Assembly: GCA_030658975.1 (NCBI GenBank)
Contig: JAUSBL010000050.1
Span: 1 to 44,547, forward strand
DNA: 44,547 bases
Reading direction: 5' to 3'
Origin: Candidatus Latescibacterota bacterium
Lineage (GTDB): Bacteria; Krumholzibacteriota; Krumholzibacteriia; LZORAL124-64-63
Every line of letters begins with the position of its first letter. Position 1 is the first letter of the stretch. The notes beneath the pieces were generated by a model that saw nothing but the letters and a program-made list of their open reading frames with translations, made no database searches and was not told where the DNA came from. Below are positions 7,071 through 16,989 of this stretch, in pieces. A program made the translations under genes and the position numbers.

Positions 7071-9464
7071 TCAGCCGTCGATGGCTTTGCGCACGCGCCG
7101 CAGCAGGTCGTCCGGCTCGTAGGGTTTTGACAAAATGTCGGCGCCCCGCACGTCGTCGAGCCGGCCATGGATCGTGTCCGGATCGTATCCGGTCGCGAAC
7201 AGGATGCGCACGTTCGGTGCCTGTTCCAGGATGCGGGCCCGCGCCTCGCGCCCCCCCAGCCTGGGCATCACGACGTCGAGGATCACCAGGGCGATCTCGC
7301 CGCGGCGCTCGGCGTGCAGCCGCACCGCCTCTTCGCCGTCGCGCGCCGTGATGACCTTGTAGCCGCCGTGCACCAGCACCCGGGTGGCCAGTTCCCGCAC
7401 GGCCTCGTCGTCCTCGGCCACCAGGACCGTTTCGCGCCCCCGCGGCACCTCCCCGGGATCGACCCGGTCGGGACGCGGCGCGGCCTTCCCGCCCGCCGGC
7501 AGCCAGATGGAGAACGTCGAACCCTGCCCCGGCTTGCTCTCGACCCGCACCAGCCCGTCGTGCTGGCGCACGATGCCGTAGACCGTGGCCAGGCCGAGGC
7601 CCGTGCCGTGGCCCATCTTCTTGGTCGTGAAGAAGGGGTCGAAGATGCGGCGCTGCGTCTCGGGGTCCATGCCGCGGCCGTCGTCCCGGACCGTCAGCTC
7701 GACCCAGCGGCCGGGGCGGGCCCAGCTGTTCGCCTCGCAGAAGGCGGCGTCGACGTCGCGGTTCGCGGTGGAGATCGTGATGGAGCCGGCGCCGTCGATG
7801 GCGTCGCGCGCGTTCACGCAGAGGTTCAGCAGGATCTGTTCGATCTGCCCCAGGTCGGCGTGGACGCTGCGCAGCTCGGGATCAGGGCGGAAGGCCAGGA
7901 CGACGTCCTCGCCGATGACCCGGCCGATCAGCTTCAGCATGTCGGTCACGGCGTGGTTGAGATCGAGGTCCTCGGTGTGCAGGACCTGCTGGCGGCTGAA
8001 CGCGAGCAGTTGGCGGGTCAGGGTCGCCGCGCGCTGGATGCTGCGCTCGATCTGGTGCACGTCGTCCTTCTCCGAAGTGCCCGCGGCGAACGCCTCGTCG
8101 ACGAAGTGCAGGTGGCTGCGCATGGCCTGCAGGATGTTGTTGAAGTCGTGGGCGATGCCGCCGGCCAGCTGGCCGACCGCCTGCATCTTCTGCGACAGCG
8201 CCAGCTGCTCCTCGAGTTCGCGGCGCCGCGTGATGTCGCGGCCCACGGCCACGATCTCCTTCACGCGGCCGTCGTCGCCGAGCACCGCCGAGTTCGACCA
8301 GCCGATCCAGCGCCAGCCGTCGCGGGTGAGCGCCCGCTGTTCGTGGGTGCTGGTGTGGGGGGGCTCGTGGAGGCGCTCCAGGGCGCGCGACGTCGATTCG
8401 CGGTCGTCCTCGTGGACCAGGGGCATGATCTCCTGCCCGATCAATTCCTTTTCCTGCATCCCGAACATCCGGCAGTAGGACGGGCTGACGTAGAGGAAGC
8501 GGCCCGACGTGTCGACCTTCACGAGCAGGTCCGACAGGTTGTCCACGAGCAGCTGGTAGGCCGACCGGCTCGCCTGCAGCGCCGCGTGCCGCAGCAGCAG
8601 CGCGCGCAGGGTCAGGGCGAGCACCAGCGCCAGCAGCAGACCGCCAGCGGCCATGGCGTACTGGGCCGTCGAGATCGTGTTCTGCGCGAACTGCGGCAGC
8701 GGCGCCAGGGTCAGCATCCAATCGCGATTGACGATGTGGACGATCCCGTTGCTGGCGTAGCGCCACTCCCGCGGGTCGTTCTGCCCGGCGTCGCGGTAGG
8801 CGACGCCGCCGCGGTCGTCCGTCAGGTCCAGACGGAAACGGGAGCGCAGGTTCGGCTCCGCCAGGCAGGCGTCCACCAGGACGTCGATCTTGAACACGCC
8901 GTTGACGTAGCCCATCAGGCGGCCGCCGTCGCTGAAGATCGGGTGGTAGGTCGCGAAGCCCCTGCCGCCCTGCAGCAGGTCGATGACCGGCGTGCAGGTG
9001 GAGGCGCGGGTCGCCTCGGCCATCAGGATGGCCGCCTGCACCCCCGGCGAGGGATGGTGATCGAGGTCGACGCCCAGGGCGGACCGGTTCGCCGCGTCGG
9101 GCACGACGATGCGGATGACGTGGCCGGTGTCGATGAAGTTGACGGCCTGCATGCCGTCGCCGAGGTCGTAGATCCGCGAGGCGAATTCGACGAAGCGGGT
9201 GCTGTCCTGGGGCGCTTCCATGGCGATCAGGTCCGCGACGCCGCGGGTGAGGTTGGCCCGGGTGTCGATCCAGGCCGCGAGGCGCAGCCGCACCTGCTCG
9301 GCCGTCACCTGGGTCTCGAGGGAGAGCCGGCGCTGCTCGACGGCCTGCTGCTCGCGCCAGAGCACGAGCATGCCGGTGGAGACGGCGAGGAACAGCAGGA
9401 CGGGCAGCCAGGTCGCCGACCGACCCGAGGCGCGGATCCCGTCCGCGGTCCGATTGTCCGTCAT
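7071..9464 (-). CDS. Hybrid sensor histidine kinase (CHASE-like sensor, PAS, HisKA, HATPase, receiver)
   Basis: The 797-residue protein has a membrane helix at about 19-37. A periplasmic CHASE-like sensor follows at about 50-255, with RASTCTPVIDLLQGGRGF and FATYHPIF. The second helix is at about 270-290 and a PAS domain at 303-415. The HisKA H-box is GGIAHDFNNIL with phospho-His439. The ATPase has N-box LNLCVNARDA, G1 DDGRGM and F-box FDPFFTTKK. A C-terminal receiver spans 678-795 with phospho-Asp730 (VILDVVMP) and Lys780. The ATG at 9464 is preferred over an upstream in-frame start because a GGGAGAGGGG stretch precedes it. It ends 122 bases before pstS on the same strand. No DNA-binding response regulator is visible nearby, so its output partner is unknown; it is not a typical PhoR. 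Confidence 0.92.
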   Translation of the reverse strand: MTDNRTADGIRASGRSATWLPVLLFLAVSTGMLVLWREQQAVEQRRLSLETQVTAEQVRLRLAAWIDTRANLTRGVADLIAMEAPQDSTRFVEFASRIYDLGDGMQAVNFIDTGHVIRIVVPDAANRSALGVDLDHHPSPGVQAAILMAEATRASTCTPVIDLLQGGRGFATYHPIFSDGGRLMGYVNGVFKIDVLVDACLAEPNLRSRFRLDLTDDRGGVAYRDAGQNDPREWRYASNGIVHIVNRDWMLTLAPLPQFAQNTISTAQYAMAAGGLLLALVLALTLRALLLRHAALQASRSAYQLLVDNLSDLLVKVDTSGRFLYVSPSYCRMFGMQEKELIGQEIMPLVHEDDRESTSRALERLHEPPHTSTHEQRALTRDGWRWIGWSNSAVLGDDGRVKEIVAVGRDITRRRELEEQLALSQKMQAVGQLAGGIAHDFNNILQAMRSHLHFVDEAFAAGTSEKDDVHQIERSIQRAATLTRQLLAFSRQQVLHTEDLDLNHAVTDMLKLIGRVIGEDVVLAFRPDPELRSVHADLGQIEQILLNLCVNARDAIDGAGSITISTANRDVDAAFCEANSWARPGRWVELTVRDDGRGMDPETQRRIFDPFFTTKKMGHGTGLGLATVYGIVRQHDGLVRVESKPGQGSTFSIWLPAGGKAAPRPDRVDPGEVPRGRETVLVAEDDEAVRELATRVLVHGGYKVITARDGEEAVRLHAERRGEIALVILDVVMPRLGGREARARILEQAPNVRILFATGYDPDTIHGRLDDVRGADILSKPYEPDDLLRRVRKAIDG

Positions 9465-9511
9465 CGCGCCCCTCTCCCGTTCCCGCGGTCCGCTCCCCCG
9501 CAACCTCTTGC

Positions 9512-9540
9512 ATAGTAAGATCTACCACCGCCCGGGTCCA
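9512..9540 (-). promoter_or_regulatory. Candidate sigma-70-type promoter of the hybrid kinase gene
   Basis: On the minus strand TGGACC (9540-9535) is followed after 17 bases by TACTAT (9517-9512). Each matches four of six consensus positions. The start of transcription would fall near 9505, about 40 bases before the ATG. Confidence 0.35.
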
Positions 9541-9575
9541 GCCCGACGGTGCCGTTGCGCGGCGCACCGCTCCCG

Positions 9576-10520
9576 TCAGTAGCGCGGGGACGCGCCCGAC
9601 GCGCCGTCCACCACGTCGCCGGGACGGGGCGGGTGGCGCGCCTGGCGCAAGACGGCCCAGACCGGGAAATGGTCGGAGGGCCAGCGATCACCCTGCCGGA
9701 AGCGCGCGATGCCGGCGTCGGCGGCGCGGAGCGCGGCCCCGGCCAGGATCCAGTCGATGCGGTCGCGGCCGGGCGTGCCGGTGAAACCGTGGAAGGTGCC
9801 GGCGGGCCGGGCGCGCTCGGCGGCCGACGCGGCGTGCCAGGCGTCGTGCAGGGCGACGCCGTCGCGCCAGCCCTCCAGCGCCAGGATCCGGTAGGGCGGG
9901 CTGCCGGGATCGGCCGGCGCGTTGAAGTCGCCCATCAGCAGAACCGCGTGCCGGCCGGCGATCCCGCCCATGCGCTCGCGCAGCAGCAGGGCGCCCTGTT
10001 CGCGGGCCCGCTCGCCCCGGTGGTCGAGGTGGGTGTTGAACACGTAGAGGGTGTCGGGATCGCAGAGGCGGTCGTAGAGCTTCACCCAGGTCACGAGGCG
10101 GGGGCAGGCGGCGTCCCAGCCCACGCTGCCCGGCGTCTGCGGCGTCTCGCTCAGCCAGAAGTTGCCCTGGTCCAGCAGGCGGTAGCGGTCGCGGCGCGTG
10201 AAGATCAGGCACATCTCCCCGGCGCGCTCGCCGTCGTCGCGCCCCACCCCCGTGATCCGGTACTCCGAGAAGGCGCGCTCCAGTTCGACGCCCTGGTCCC
10301 AGAGGCATTCCTGGACGCCGAAGATCGCCGGCTGACGCTCGCGGATCGCCAGCCGCACGAGGTAGCGCCGGTGCTCCCAGGCGTCCTGGCCGTCGTCCGC
10401 GGCCGCGGTGCGGATGTTGAAGGACATCACGGTCGTGGGCACGGCGTCGCCCGCCGGCGGCGAGGCGGCCGTCGCGGCGAGCAGCAGGCAGATCAGGAGC
10501 AGGAAACGCGCGGGTCCCAA
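9576..10520 (-). CDS. Secreted endonuclease/exonuclease/phosphatase-fold protein
   Basis: This protein of about 314 residues has a hydrophobic signal segment (FLLLICLLLAATAAS) followed by an EEP (DNase I-like) domain. Metal and catalytic motifs are SFNIR, VQECLW, FNTHLDHRG, LLMGDFNAPAD, RDRIDWIL and SDHFPVWAVL; the last Asp-His pair is the general base. Family members cut phosphodiester or phosphomonoester bonds in nucleic acids, inositol phosphates or sphingomyelin, so the substrate cannot be named. No ATG suits the signal peptide. The TTG at 10520, with GGAAGG just upstream, is the best start. It lies 20 bases after the second RND permease and is probably the last gene of the efflux operon. 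Confidence 0.8.
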   Translation of the reverse strand: MGPARFLLLICLLLAATAASPPAGDAVPTTVMSFNIRTAAADDGQDAWEHRRYLVRLAIRERQPAIFGVQECLWDQGVELERAFSEYRITGVGRDDGERAGEMCLIFTRRDRYRLLDQGNFWLSETPQTPGSVGWDAACPRLVTWVKLYDRLCDPDTLYVFNTHLDHRGERAREQGALLLRERMGGIAGRHAVLLMGDFNAPADPGSPPYRILALEGWRDGVALHDAWHAASAAERARPAGTFHGFTGTPGRDRIDWILAGAALRAADAGIARFRQGDRWPSDHFPVWAVLRQARHPPRPGDVVDGASGASPRY

Positions 10521-10540
10521 GGCACCTTCCCGGCCGGGGT

Positions 10541-13500
10541 TCAGACCGCCGGAGGCATTGTCGCACCGGCGGACGCCGGCTGGCAACTCCGATCGCGGCG
10601 CAGGCCGCCGAGGTCCGCGAGCACGGCGCGGAAGGCCGCGGCGTAGCGGTGGGCCAGCAGGTAATAGGTGGGCAGCACGATCAGGGTCAGCAGCGTGCTC
10701 GAGGTCAGCCCGCCGATGATGGCGCGCGCCATCGGGTAGTACTGGGCGTCGCCGACGTGCGCGCCCCCGGCCAGGGACAGCGGCAGCAGACCCAGCACGG
10801 TCGTGCCCGCGGTCATCAGGATGGGGCGCAGGCGGTCGGCGCACGCCGCCATGAGCGCGTCCTCGAGCGGCTGGCCGCCGCGCCGGTGGTTGTTGACGTG
10901 GTCCACCAGCACGATGCCGTTGTTCACCACGACGCCGATCAGGATCACCATGCCGATCATCGCCATCAGGTTGAACGGCGTGCCGGTCAGCATGAAGAGC
11001 CAGAAGACGCCCAGCGAGGCGAACGGGACGCAGCACATCACCACCAGCGGCTGCAGCAGCGACTCGAATAGGCTGGCCATGACGAAGAAGACGCAGATCA
11101 GCGCGAGAAGCATGTTCAGGCCCATCTCGGAGTTCTGCTGGCGGGCGCGCCGGATCTCGGAGCCGAAGTCCCAGCCGTAGCCGATCGGCATCTCCAGGTT
11201 GTCCAGGAGCTTGCGCATGCGCTCGAGGCCCGCGTCCAGGTTCTTGCCGTCGTAGGTGCCGCGGATCGTCACGCCCGACTTCTGGTTGTCGCGGAAGATG
11301 CGCCGCGGGCTCTCGTCGATCCGGAAATCGGCCACCTGGCCGAGGGGCACGGGCCGGCCCTCGTGGGCGCCCACGGTCAGGATCGCGAGGTTCTCGATGC
11401 TCTCGCGGTCGTCCGGGTCGAGCACCACCATCATGTCGATTTCCTTGTCGCCGGTGTTCAGGCGCGGCAGCAGGACCCCGCGGTAGGTCAGCCCCATGAC
11501 CTGCGCGACGTCGCGGGCGGAGACCCCGTAGCGGGCGGCGGCCTCGCCGTCCACGTCGACCAGGATCTCCTGGCTGCCGGACTCGGCGTCGCTGCGCAGG
11601 TCGCCGACGCCGTCGAGCGTCGAGAGCAGGCGCTTCGCCTCGTGCGCCAGCTCCTGGAGCGTCTCGGTCTCCTGGCCGTAGAGGGTGACGGCGAAGGTCT
11701 TGGCGCCGGTGCCCTGGCCCTCCTCGTCGCCGAAGCGGTAGGCCACGCCGGCCTGGACGGGCAGGTGCTCCTTGAGGTCCTCGCGCGTGCGGCGGAAGAA
11801 GCGGTCGGAGACGACGCCGTCGGCGAAGAAGAGCGAGATCCCGGCCTGGTCGGCCGTGAAGTAGGAGTAGATGTCGCGCAGTCCGAGGTCCTCACGGCGC
11901 GTCTCGAGGTACCGCTCGGCGGCGGCCACGGCGTCGCTGGCGCGGTCCTTGTCCACCGCGTCGCTGAACTCCATCCCGACGTAGAGGCTCTCGCGGCGCA
12001 CGCCCTCGTCGCCGAAGGCCTCGGGCTTGAAGCGGGTGGCCGCCATCAGGCCCCCGGTCAGCGCGAGCGTGGCCGGCACGATGACCAGGCCCGTCATCAG
12101 AGGGTGCCGCAGCGCGGTCCAGCCCAGCAGGCGCAGGTAGCGCGCCCGCAGCCGCACCAGCCAGCCGGCGTCCGGGGCGGTCGGCCGGTCGCGCCCGGTC
12201 CGCACCGAGAAGGCGGGGATCACCGTCAGGCTGACCAGCAGCGACAGCGCCAGGGTCACGCCGATCGTGCGGCCGACCTCGCCCAGCCAGACCGCCATCT
12301 CGTCGGCCCGGCTGACGATCACCGGCGCGAAGACGATGATGGTGGTCAGCGTCGAGGCGGTGATGGCGCGCGCGACCTCGCGCGTGCCCCGCATCGCGGC
12401 GGCCACCGGCGCCGCGCCGGCGTGCTGGCGGCGGTGGATCGACTCGAGCACCACGACCGCGTTGTCCACCAGCATGCCGACCCCGAGCATCAGCCCCATC
12501 ATCGACAGCACGTTCAGCGAGCCGCCGCTCAGGTACATGAACACGGCCGTCCCCAGCAGCGACAGCGGGATCGCCAGCGAGACCAGCAGCGTCATGCTCC
12601 AGCGCCGCAGGAACAGGTAGAGGATGGCGACCGCCAGCAGCGAGCCCGCGAAACCGGCCTGCAGGAGGCTGTCGAGGCCGTCGGTGATCTGGCCGGCCTG
12701 GTTGAAGAAGGGCACGCTGCTGACGCCCTGCAGCGTGGGGTCCTGGTTGATCCGGGCCAGCTCGCGGTCGATCGCCTCGCACACCTCGACGGTGTTGTAC
12801 CCCGAGGCCTTCTGGATCCAGAAGGCGATGGCGGGCTCGCCGTTCAGCCGCCGGCCGTAGCTCATCGCCGGCGCCCCGTAGACGACGTCCGCCACGTCCT
12901 GCAGGCGCAGTCCCCGCTCGTCGATCGGCAGCTCGCGCAGGCCCTCCACGCCGCGGATGCCGCTGACGGTGCGCACGTCGTAGCGCATCCCCTGCTCGGT
13001 GACCGTGCCGACGGTCAGCTCCACGTTGGCCGATTCCAGCTCCCGGAACAGCCGCGTCACGTCCACGCCGTGCTCGAGCACGCGGTCGAAGTCGAGGTAC
13101 ACCGAGACCTGGGTGGGCAGGATGCCGTCGATGTTCACGCGCCCCACGCCGGGGATGCGCTGCAGCGGCCCGATGATCTTCTGGTCCAGCAGGTCCCAGC
13201 TCTCGGACAGGTCGCGCCCCTTGGCGGAGATGCGCCCCTCGATGATCGGGATGTCGCTGGTGTTGAAGGTCAACAGCAGGATCTGGCGGACGTCCGCCGG
13301 CAGCTCGCCGCGGATCTGGTCGATCTTCTCCTTCACCTCCAGGCGCAGCAGGTTGACGTCGCGGCCCCAGTCGAACTGGACGCCCACCCAGGCCTGGTCG
13401 GGGTCGGAGTAGCTGTTGATCTCGCGTACGCCGCCGAGCGTGGCGAGGATCTCCTCGATGGGCGCGACGATCTCCCGCTCGGTCTCGCCGGGGATCCCGT

Positions 13501-13657
13501 TCGGGTAGGGCACCATCACGCCGATGAAGGGCATCTCGACGCGGGGCAGGAAGTCGAGCTTCAGGCGCCAGAGCGAGACGCCGCCCAGGACGACCACGGT
13601 GGCCAGGGCCATGGCCAGGGCCACCGGACGGCGCAGCGAGAGGCGGGTCAGCCACAT
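10541..13657 (-). CDS. RND efflux transporter permease subunit (second of a tandem pair)
   Basis: The 1038-residue protein has the AcrB/HAE1 architecture: TM1 at the N-terminus, two large periplasmic loops, and helix clusters at about 330-540 and 860-1020. Typical segments are PNGIPGETEREIVAPIEE in the first loop and GVVVNNGIVLVDHVNNHR near the end. In TM4 the proton-relay segment reads GVGMLVDNAVVVLE: the first Asp is kept but the second, Asp in AcrB, is Asn. It starts one base after the stop of the first permease. With two different permeases and one adaptor, the assembly may be heteromeric, as in MdtABC. The exported substrate cannot be read from the sequence. Confidence 0.93.
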   Translation of the reverse strand: MWLTRLSLRRPVALAMALATVVVLGGVSLWRLKLDFLPRVEMPFIGVMVPYPNGIPGETEREIVAPIEEILATLGGVREINSYSDPDQAWVGVQFDWGRDVNLLRLEVKEKIDQIRGELPADVRQILLLTFNTSDIPIIEGRISAKGRDLSESWDLLDQKIIGPLQRIPGVGRVNIDGILPTQVSVYLDFDRVLEHGVDVTRLFRELESANVELTVGTVTEQGMRYDVRTVSGIRGVEGLRELPIDERGLRLQDVADVVYGAPAMSYGRRLNGEPAIAFWIQKASGYNTVEVCEAIDRELARINQDPTLQGVSSVPFFNQAGQITDGLDSLLQAGFAGSLLAVAILYLFLRRWSMTLLVSLAIPLSLLGTAVFMYLSGGSLNVLSMMGLMLGVGMLVDNAVVVLESIHRRQHAGAAPVAAAMRGTREVARAITASTLTTIIVFAPVIVSRADEMAVWLGEVGRTIGVTLALSLLVSLTVIPAFSVRTGRDRPTAPDAGWLVRLRARYLRLLGWTALRHPLMTGLVIVPATLALTGGLMAATRFKPEAFGDEGVRRESLYVGMEFSDAVDKDRASDAVAAAERYLETRREDLGLRDIYSYFTADQAGISLFFADGVVSDRFFRRTREDLKEHLPVQAGVAYRFGDEEGQGTGAKTFAVTLYGQETETLQELAHEAKRLLSTLDGVGDLRSDAESGSQEILVDVDGEAAARYGVSARDVAQVMGLTYRGVLLPRLNTGDKEIDMMVVLDPDDRESIENLAILTVGAHEGRPVPLGQVADFRIDESPRRIFRDNQKSGVTIRGTYDGKNLDAGLERMRKLLDNLEMPIGYGWDFGSEIRRARQQNSEMGLNMLLALICVFFVMASLFESLLQPLVVMCCVPFASLGVFWLFMLTGTPFNLMAMIGMVILIGVVVNNGIVLVDHVNNHRRGGQPLEDALMAACADRLRPILMTAGTTVLGLLPLSLAGGAHVGDAQYYPMARAIIGGLTSSTLLTLIVLPTYYLLAHRYAAAFRAVLADLGGLRRDRSCQPASAGATMPPAV

Positions 13658-13658
13658 C

Positions 13659-16600
13659 TCAGGCCCCTTCCCGGACGGGAAGGACGGCGCCGGTCCGGAC
13701 CGCGCCGGCGGCTGCCGCCGCCGCGACGCGCTCCCGCTCCGTGCGCCCCGGGGTGATCAGGGCGTAGGCGGCAGGCACCACGACCAGCGTCAGCAGGGTC
13801 GCCAGCGTCAGGCCCCAGATCACCGTGATCGCGAGCGGCGCGCGCAGCTCCGCGCCCTCGCCCAGGCCCAGCGCCATGGGCAGCAGGCCCAGCACGGTGG
13901 TCGCGGTGGTCATCAGGATGGGGCGCAGCCGCTCGCGTCCGGCCAGTCGCACGGCGTTCTCGAGGTCGTGGTCGCGGCGCAGCTGGTTGATGCGGTCCAC
14001 CAGCACGATGCCGTTGTTCACGACGATGCCCGCCAGCATGATCGCGCCGATCACCGCGATCACGCTGATCGGCGTGCCGGTCAGGGCCAGGCCGTACACG
14101 GCGCCGGTCAGGGCCAGCGGCACCGTGAACATGATGATCAGGGGGTGCAGGAAGGACTCGAACTGCGCCGCCATCACCAGGTAGACCAGGAACACCGCCA
14201 GCAGGGCCGCCAGCCACAGCGAACGGAACGAGGCCCGCATCTCCTCGTTCTGGCCGCCCATGGCGACCGTGACGCCGGCGGGCAGGGACAGCGCCCGCAA
14301 CCGGCCCTCGACGTCCCGCGTCACGGAACCCAGGTCGCGCCCGGCCAGGTTGGCCGAGACGATGACCGCGCGCTTGCGGCCGAGCCGGTGGATCTCCGAC
14401 GGGCCCTGCTCCACCGACATCGAGGCGACGGCCGCCAGCGGGATCGGCACGCCGTCGCGCTCCGCGACGATGAGGTCGCGCACGGCCTGCAGGGTGTTGC
14501 GTTGCTCCTCGCCGTTCATCACGCGGATGTCGATGTGACGCTCGCGCTCGCGGATGCGGCCGGCCACGCTGCCGCGCACCTTGTCGCGCACCAATTGCGA
14601 GACCTGGCCCAGGCTCAGCCCGTGGCGGTTCAGCTTGTCGCGGTCGAAGGCGACGCGCACCTCCGGCGAACCCGGCACCATGCTCAGCCGGACGTCCCGC
14701 AGGCCCTCGACCTCCGCCAGCGACGCGGCCACCGCGTCGGCCGAGCGCTGCAGGTCCTCCAGGTTGTAGCCGTAGACGTCGACCTCCACCGGCGCGCTGA
14801 AGCTGAACAGGGACTGCCGCCGCACCTTCATGGACACGTCGGGGTAGCCCGCCAGCACCCGGCGCGCGCCGGCCAGCACTTCGGCCTCGCGGGCCTGGTC
14901 GGCCCGGTCCAGCCGGACGTGGATCTCGGCGCGGTTCTCCTTGCGGCGCGAGGCCGAGGTGTCGCCCTCGCGGCTGACGCCGACGTCCGAAGCCGTCCGC
15001 ACGATCCCGTCGATCCCCGCCAGGCCGCGCTCGATGGCGGCCACGCGCGCGTCGGTCCGGCTCAGCGGCGTGCCCTCGGGCAGTTCCAGGCCCAGCGTGA
15101 ACTCGCCCTGGGCCATGGGCGGGATCAGTTCGACGCCCAGGCGGGGGGCCAGCACGGCCGCGCCGGCGGCCAACGCGAGCGCGAACCCCAGCACCAGTCC
15201 GCGTCGCCGCAGGGCGACGCCGAGCAGACGCTCGTAGCCGGACGATAGGCGCGGGTAGGTCGCGTTGAACAGGGCGATCAGCGGCGAGAGCAGCCACAGC
15301 AAGGCCGCGCGCAGCGCGCCGCCGAGCCGGACCAGGGCCGCGACCAGCAGCGCCGGCAGGAACAGCACCGCCGCCAGCAGCGTCGTGCGCAGCCGCCGCG
15401 ACGCCGGCCGGCCGCCGCCGGCGTAGCGGGTCCAGGTCTTCAGTCGCGAGCCCGCCACAGGCAGGGCGCCCCCCGCGACGGCGCTTGCCGCCCCCCCGCC
15501 GCCGCCCCGCCCGAAGGCGACGGCCATGGGCGTGAAGGTCAGCGCGACGGCGAGCGAGACCAGCAGCGAGAAGGTCACCGTCAGCGCCTGGTCGCGGAAG
15601 ATCTGGCCCGCGACGCCCACCACCACGAAGACGATGGGCACGAACACCGCGACGGTGGTCAGGGTCGAGGCCACGACCGCGCCGCTGACCTCGGCGGCGC
15701 CGCGCGCGGCGGCGGCGGCCGGGGACAGGCCCGGATCGGCTTCGCGCCTGCGGTGGATGGCCTCCAGCACCACGATCGAGTTGTCCACGAGCATGCCCAC
15801 GCCCAGCGCCAGCCCGCCCAGCGACATCACGTTGAGCGACACGCCGCGGCCGTACATCAGGATGAAGGTGGCGATGATCGAGATGGGGATCGCCACGCCG
15901 ATGATCAGCGTGCTGCGCAGCTCGCGCAGGAAGACGTACAGCACCAGCACGGCCAGCAGTCCGCCCAGCAGGGCGTTGTTGCGCACCTCGGCCACGGCCT
16001 TGGCGATGAACACGGACTGGTCGAACAGGACGGCGACCTCCATGCCCTCGGGCAGGCGCTCGCTCACCTTGTCCAGGTGACGCCGCACCGACGCCGCCAT
16101 GTCGACGATGTTGTCGTCGCCTTCCTTGTAGACGGCGATCTCGACGCTCTCGCGCCCGTCGACGTGGGTGATGGTCGTGCGCTCGCGGTGGGTGCGCGTG
16201 ATCGCGGCCACGTCGCGCAGCTTCACGGCCCGGCCCCCGGCCCCCCCGACGCTCACCTCGCCGATGTCGTCCACGGAGGCGAAGCGGCTCAGCGTGCGCA
16301 CCACGTACTCGGCGTTGCGGTCGCGCAGCCGCCCGCCCGAGGCGTTGACGTTCTCCTGGGCCAGCGCGTCGGCCACCGCGGCGATGGGCACGCCCAGGGC
16401 CGACAGGCGGTCCTCGTCGACCTCGACGCGGATCTCCTCCTCGAGGCCGCCGGAGACCTTGGCCGCGGCCACGCCCTGCAGCGACTCGATCTCGCGCTTG
16501 AGCACCTCGTCGGCGATCGCGCGCAGGCGCGCGAGCGGGGCGTCCCCCCACAGCCCGATGCGCAGCACCGGGTCCTGGGCGGGGTCGTACTTCAGCAGCA

Positions 16601-16973
16601 CGGGCGGCAGCGCCTCGGCGGGCAGCTGGATCAGGTCGACCTTCTCGCGCACGTCCAGCGAGGCGTAGTCCATGTCGGTGCCCCAGCCGAATTCCAGCGT
16701 GATCTGTGACAGGCCGCTCTGGCTGATGGAGTGGACGCGGCGCAGGCCCGGCACGACGCCGACGGCCTCCTCCAGCGGGCGGGTCACGAGGTTCTCCACG
16801 TCCGCGGGCGCAGTGTTGGGGAACTCGGTCTGCAGCGTGACGCTGGGGTAGCGGATCGCGGGCAGCAGGCGCATGTCGAGCCGCCCGAGCGCCACCACGC
16901 CGAAGACGACGGCGGCGATGGTCGCCATCCAGATCGTGACCGGATGCGAAACGGCGAAGCGGATGATCTTCAC
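13659..16973 (-). CDS. RND efflux transporter permease subunit (first of a tandem pair)
   Basis: The 1104-residue RND permease has FPNTAPADVENLVTRPLEEA in the first periplasmic loop, GVGMLVDNSIVVLEAIHR in TM4 and GIVVNNGIVLVDRINQLR in TM10-11. As in its neighbour, TM4 has Asp followed by Asn. An insertion rich in Ala, Gly and Leu at about 490-590 adds hydrophobic helices between the usual TM6 and TM7 region, making it longer than AcrB (1049). The start is GTG at 16973 after a run of G that can serve as ribosome-binding site. It follows the adaptor gene by 16 bases. Substrate and outer-membrane partner are not identifiable here. Confidence 0.93.
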   Translation of the reverse strand: MKIIRFAVSHPVTIWMATIAAVVFGVVALGRLDMRLLPAIRYPSVTLQTEFPNTAPADVENLVTRPLEEAVGVVPGLRRVHSISQSGLSQITLEFGWGTDMDYASLDVREKVDLIQLPAEALPPVLLKYDPAQDPVLRIGLWGDAPLARLRAIADEVLKREIESLQGVAAAKVSGGLEEEIRVEVDEDRLSALGVPIAAVADALAQENVNASGGRLRDRNAEYVVRTLSRFASVDDIGEVSVGGAGGRAVKLRDVAAITRTHRERTTITHVDGRESVEIAVYKEGDDNIVDMAASVRRHLDKVSERLPEGMEVAVLFDQSVFIAKAVAEVRNNALLGGLLAVLVLYVFLRELRSTLIIGVAIPISIIATFILMYGRGVSLNVMSLGGLALGVGMLVDNSIVVLEAIHRRREADPGLSPAAAAARGAAEVSGAVVASTLTTVAVFVPIVFVVVGVAGQIFRDQALTVTFSLLVSLAVALTFTPMAVAFGRGGGGGAASAVAGGALPVAGSRLKTWTRYAGGGRPASRRLRTTLLAAVLFLPALLVAALVRLGGALRAALLWLLSPLIALFNATYPRLSSGYERLLGVALRRRGLVLGFALALAAGAAVLAPRLGVELIPPMAQGEFTLGLELPEGTPLSRTDARVAAIERGLAGIDGIVRTASDVGVSREGDTSASRRKENRAEIHVRLDRADQAREAEVLAGARRVLAGYPDVSMKVRRQSLFSFSAPVEVDVYGYNLEDLQRSADAVAASLAEVEGLRDVRLSMVPGSPEVRVAFDRDKLNRHGLSLGQVSQLVRDKVRGSVAGRIRERERHIDIRVMNGEEQRNTLQAVRDLIVAERDGVPIPLAAVASMSVEQGPSEIHRLGRKRAVIVSANLAGRDLGSVTRDVEGRLRALSLPAGVTVAMGGQNEEMRASFRSLWLAALLAVFLVYLVMAAQFESFLHPLIIMFTVPLALTGAVYGLALTGTPISVIAVIGAIMLAGIVVNNGIVLVDRINQLRRDHDLENAVRLAGRERLRPILMTTATTVLGLLPMALGLGEGAELRAPLAITVIWGLTLATLLTLVVVPAAYALITPGRTERERVAAAAAAGAVRTGAVLPVREGA

Positions 16974-16989
16974 GTCGCCCCCCCCGCGC

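Noticed and set aside
11363..13756. Open plus-strand frame of about 800 codons
   Set aside because: It lies antisense to the RND permease, is rich in Ala, Arg, His, Gln and Asp, and has no domain. Long antisense frames are expected in sequence this GC-rich.
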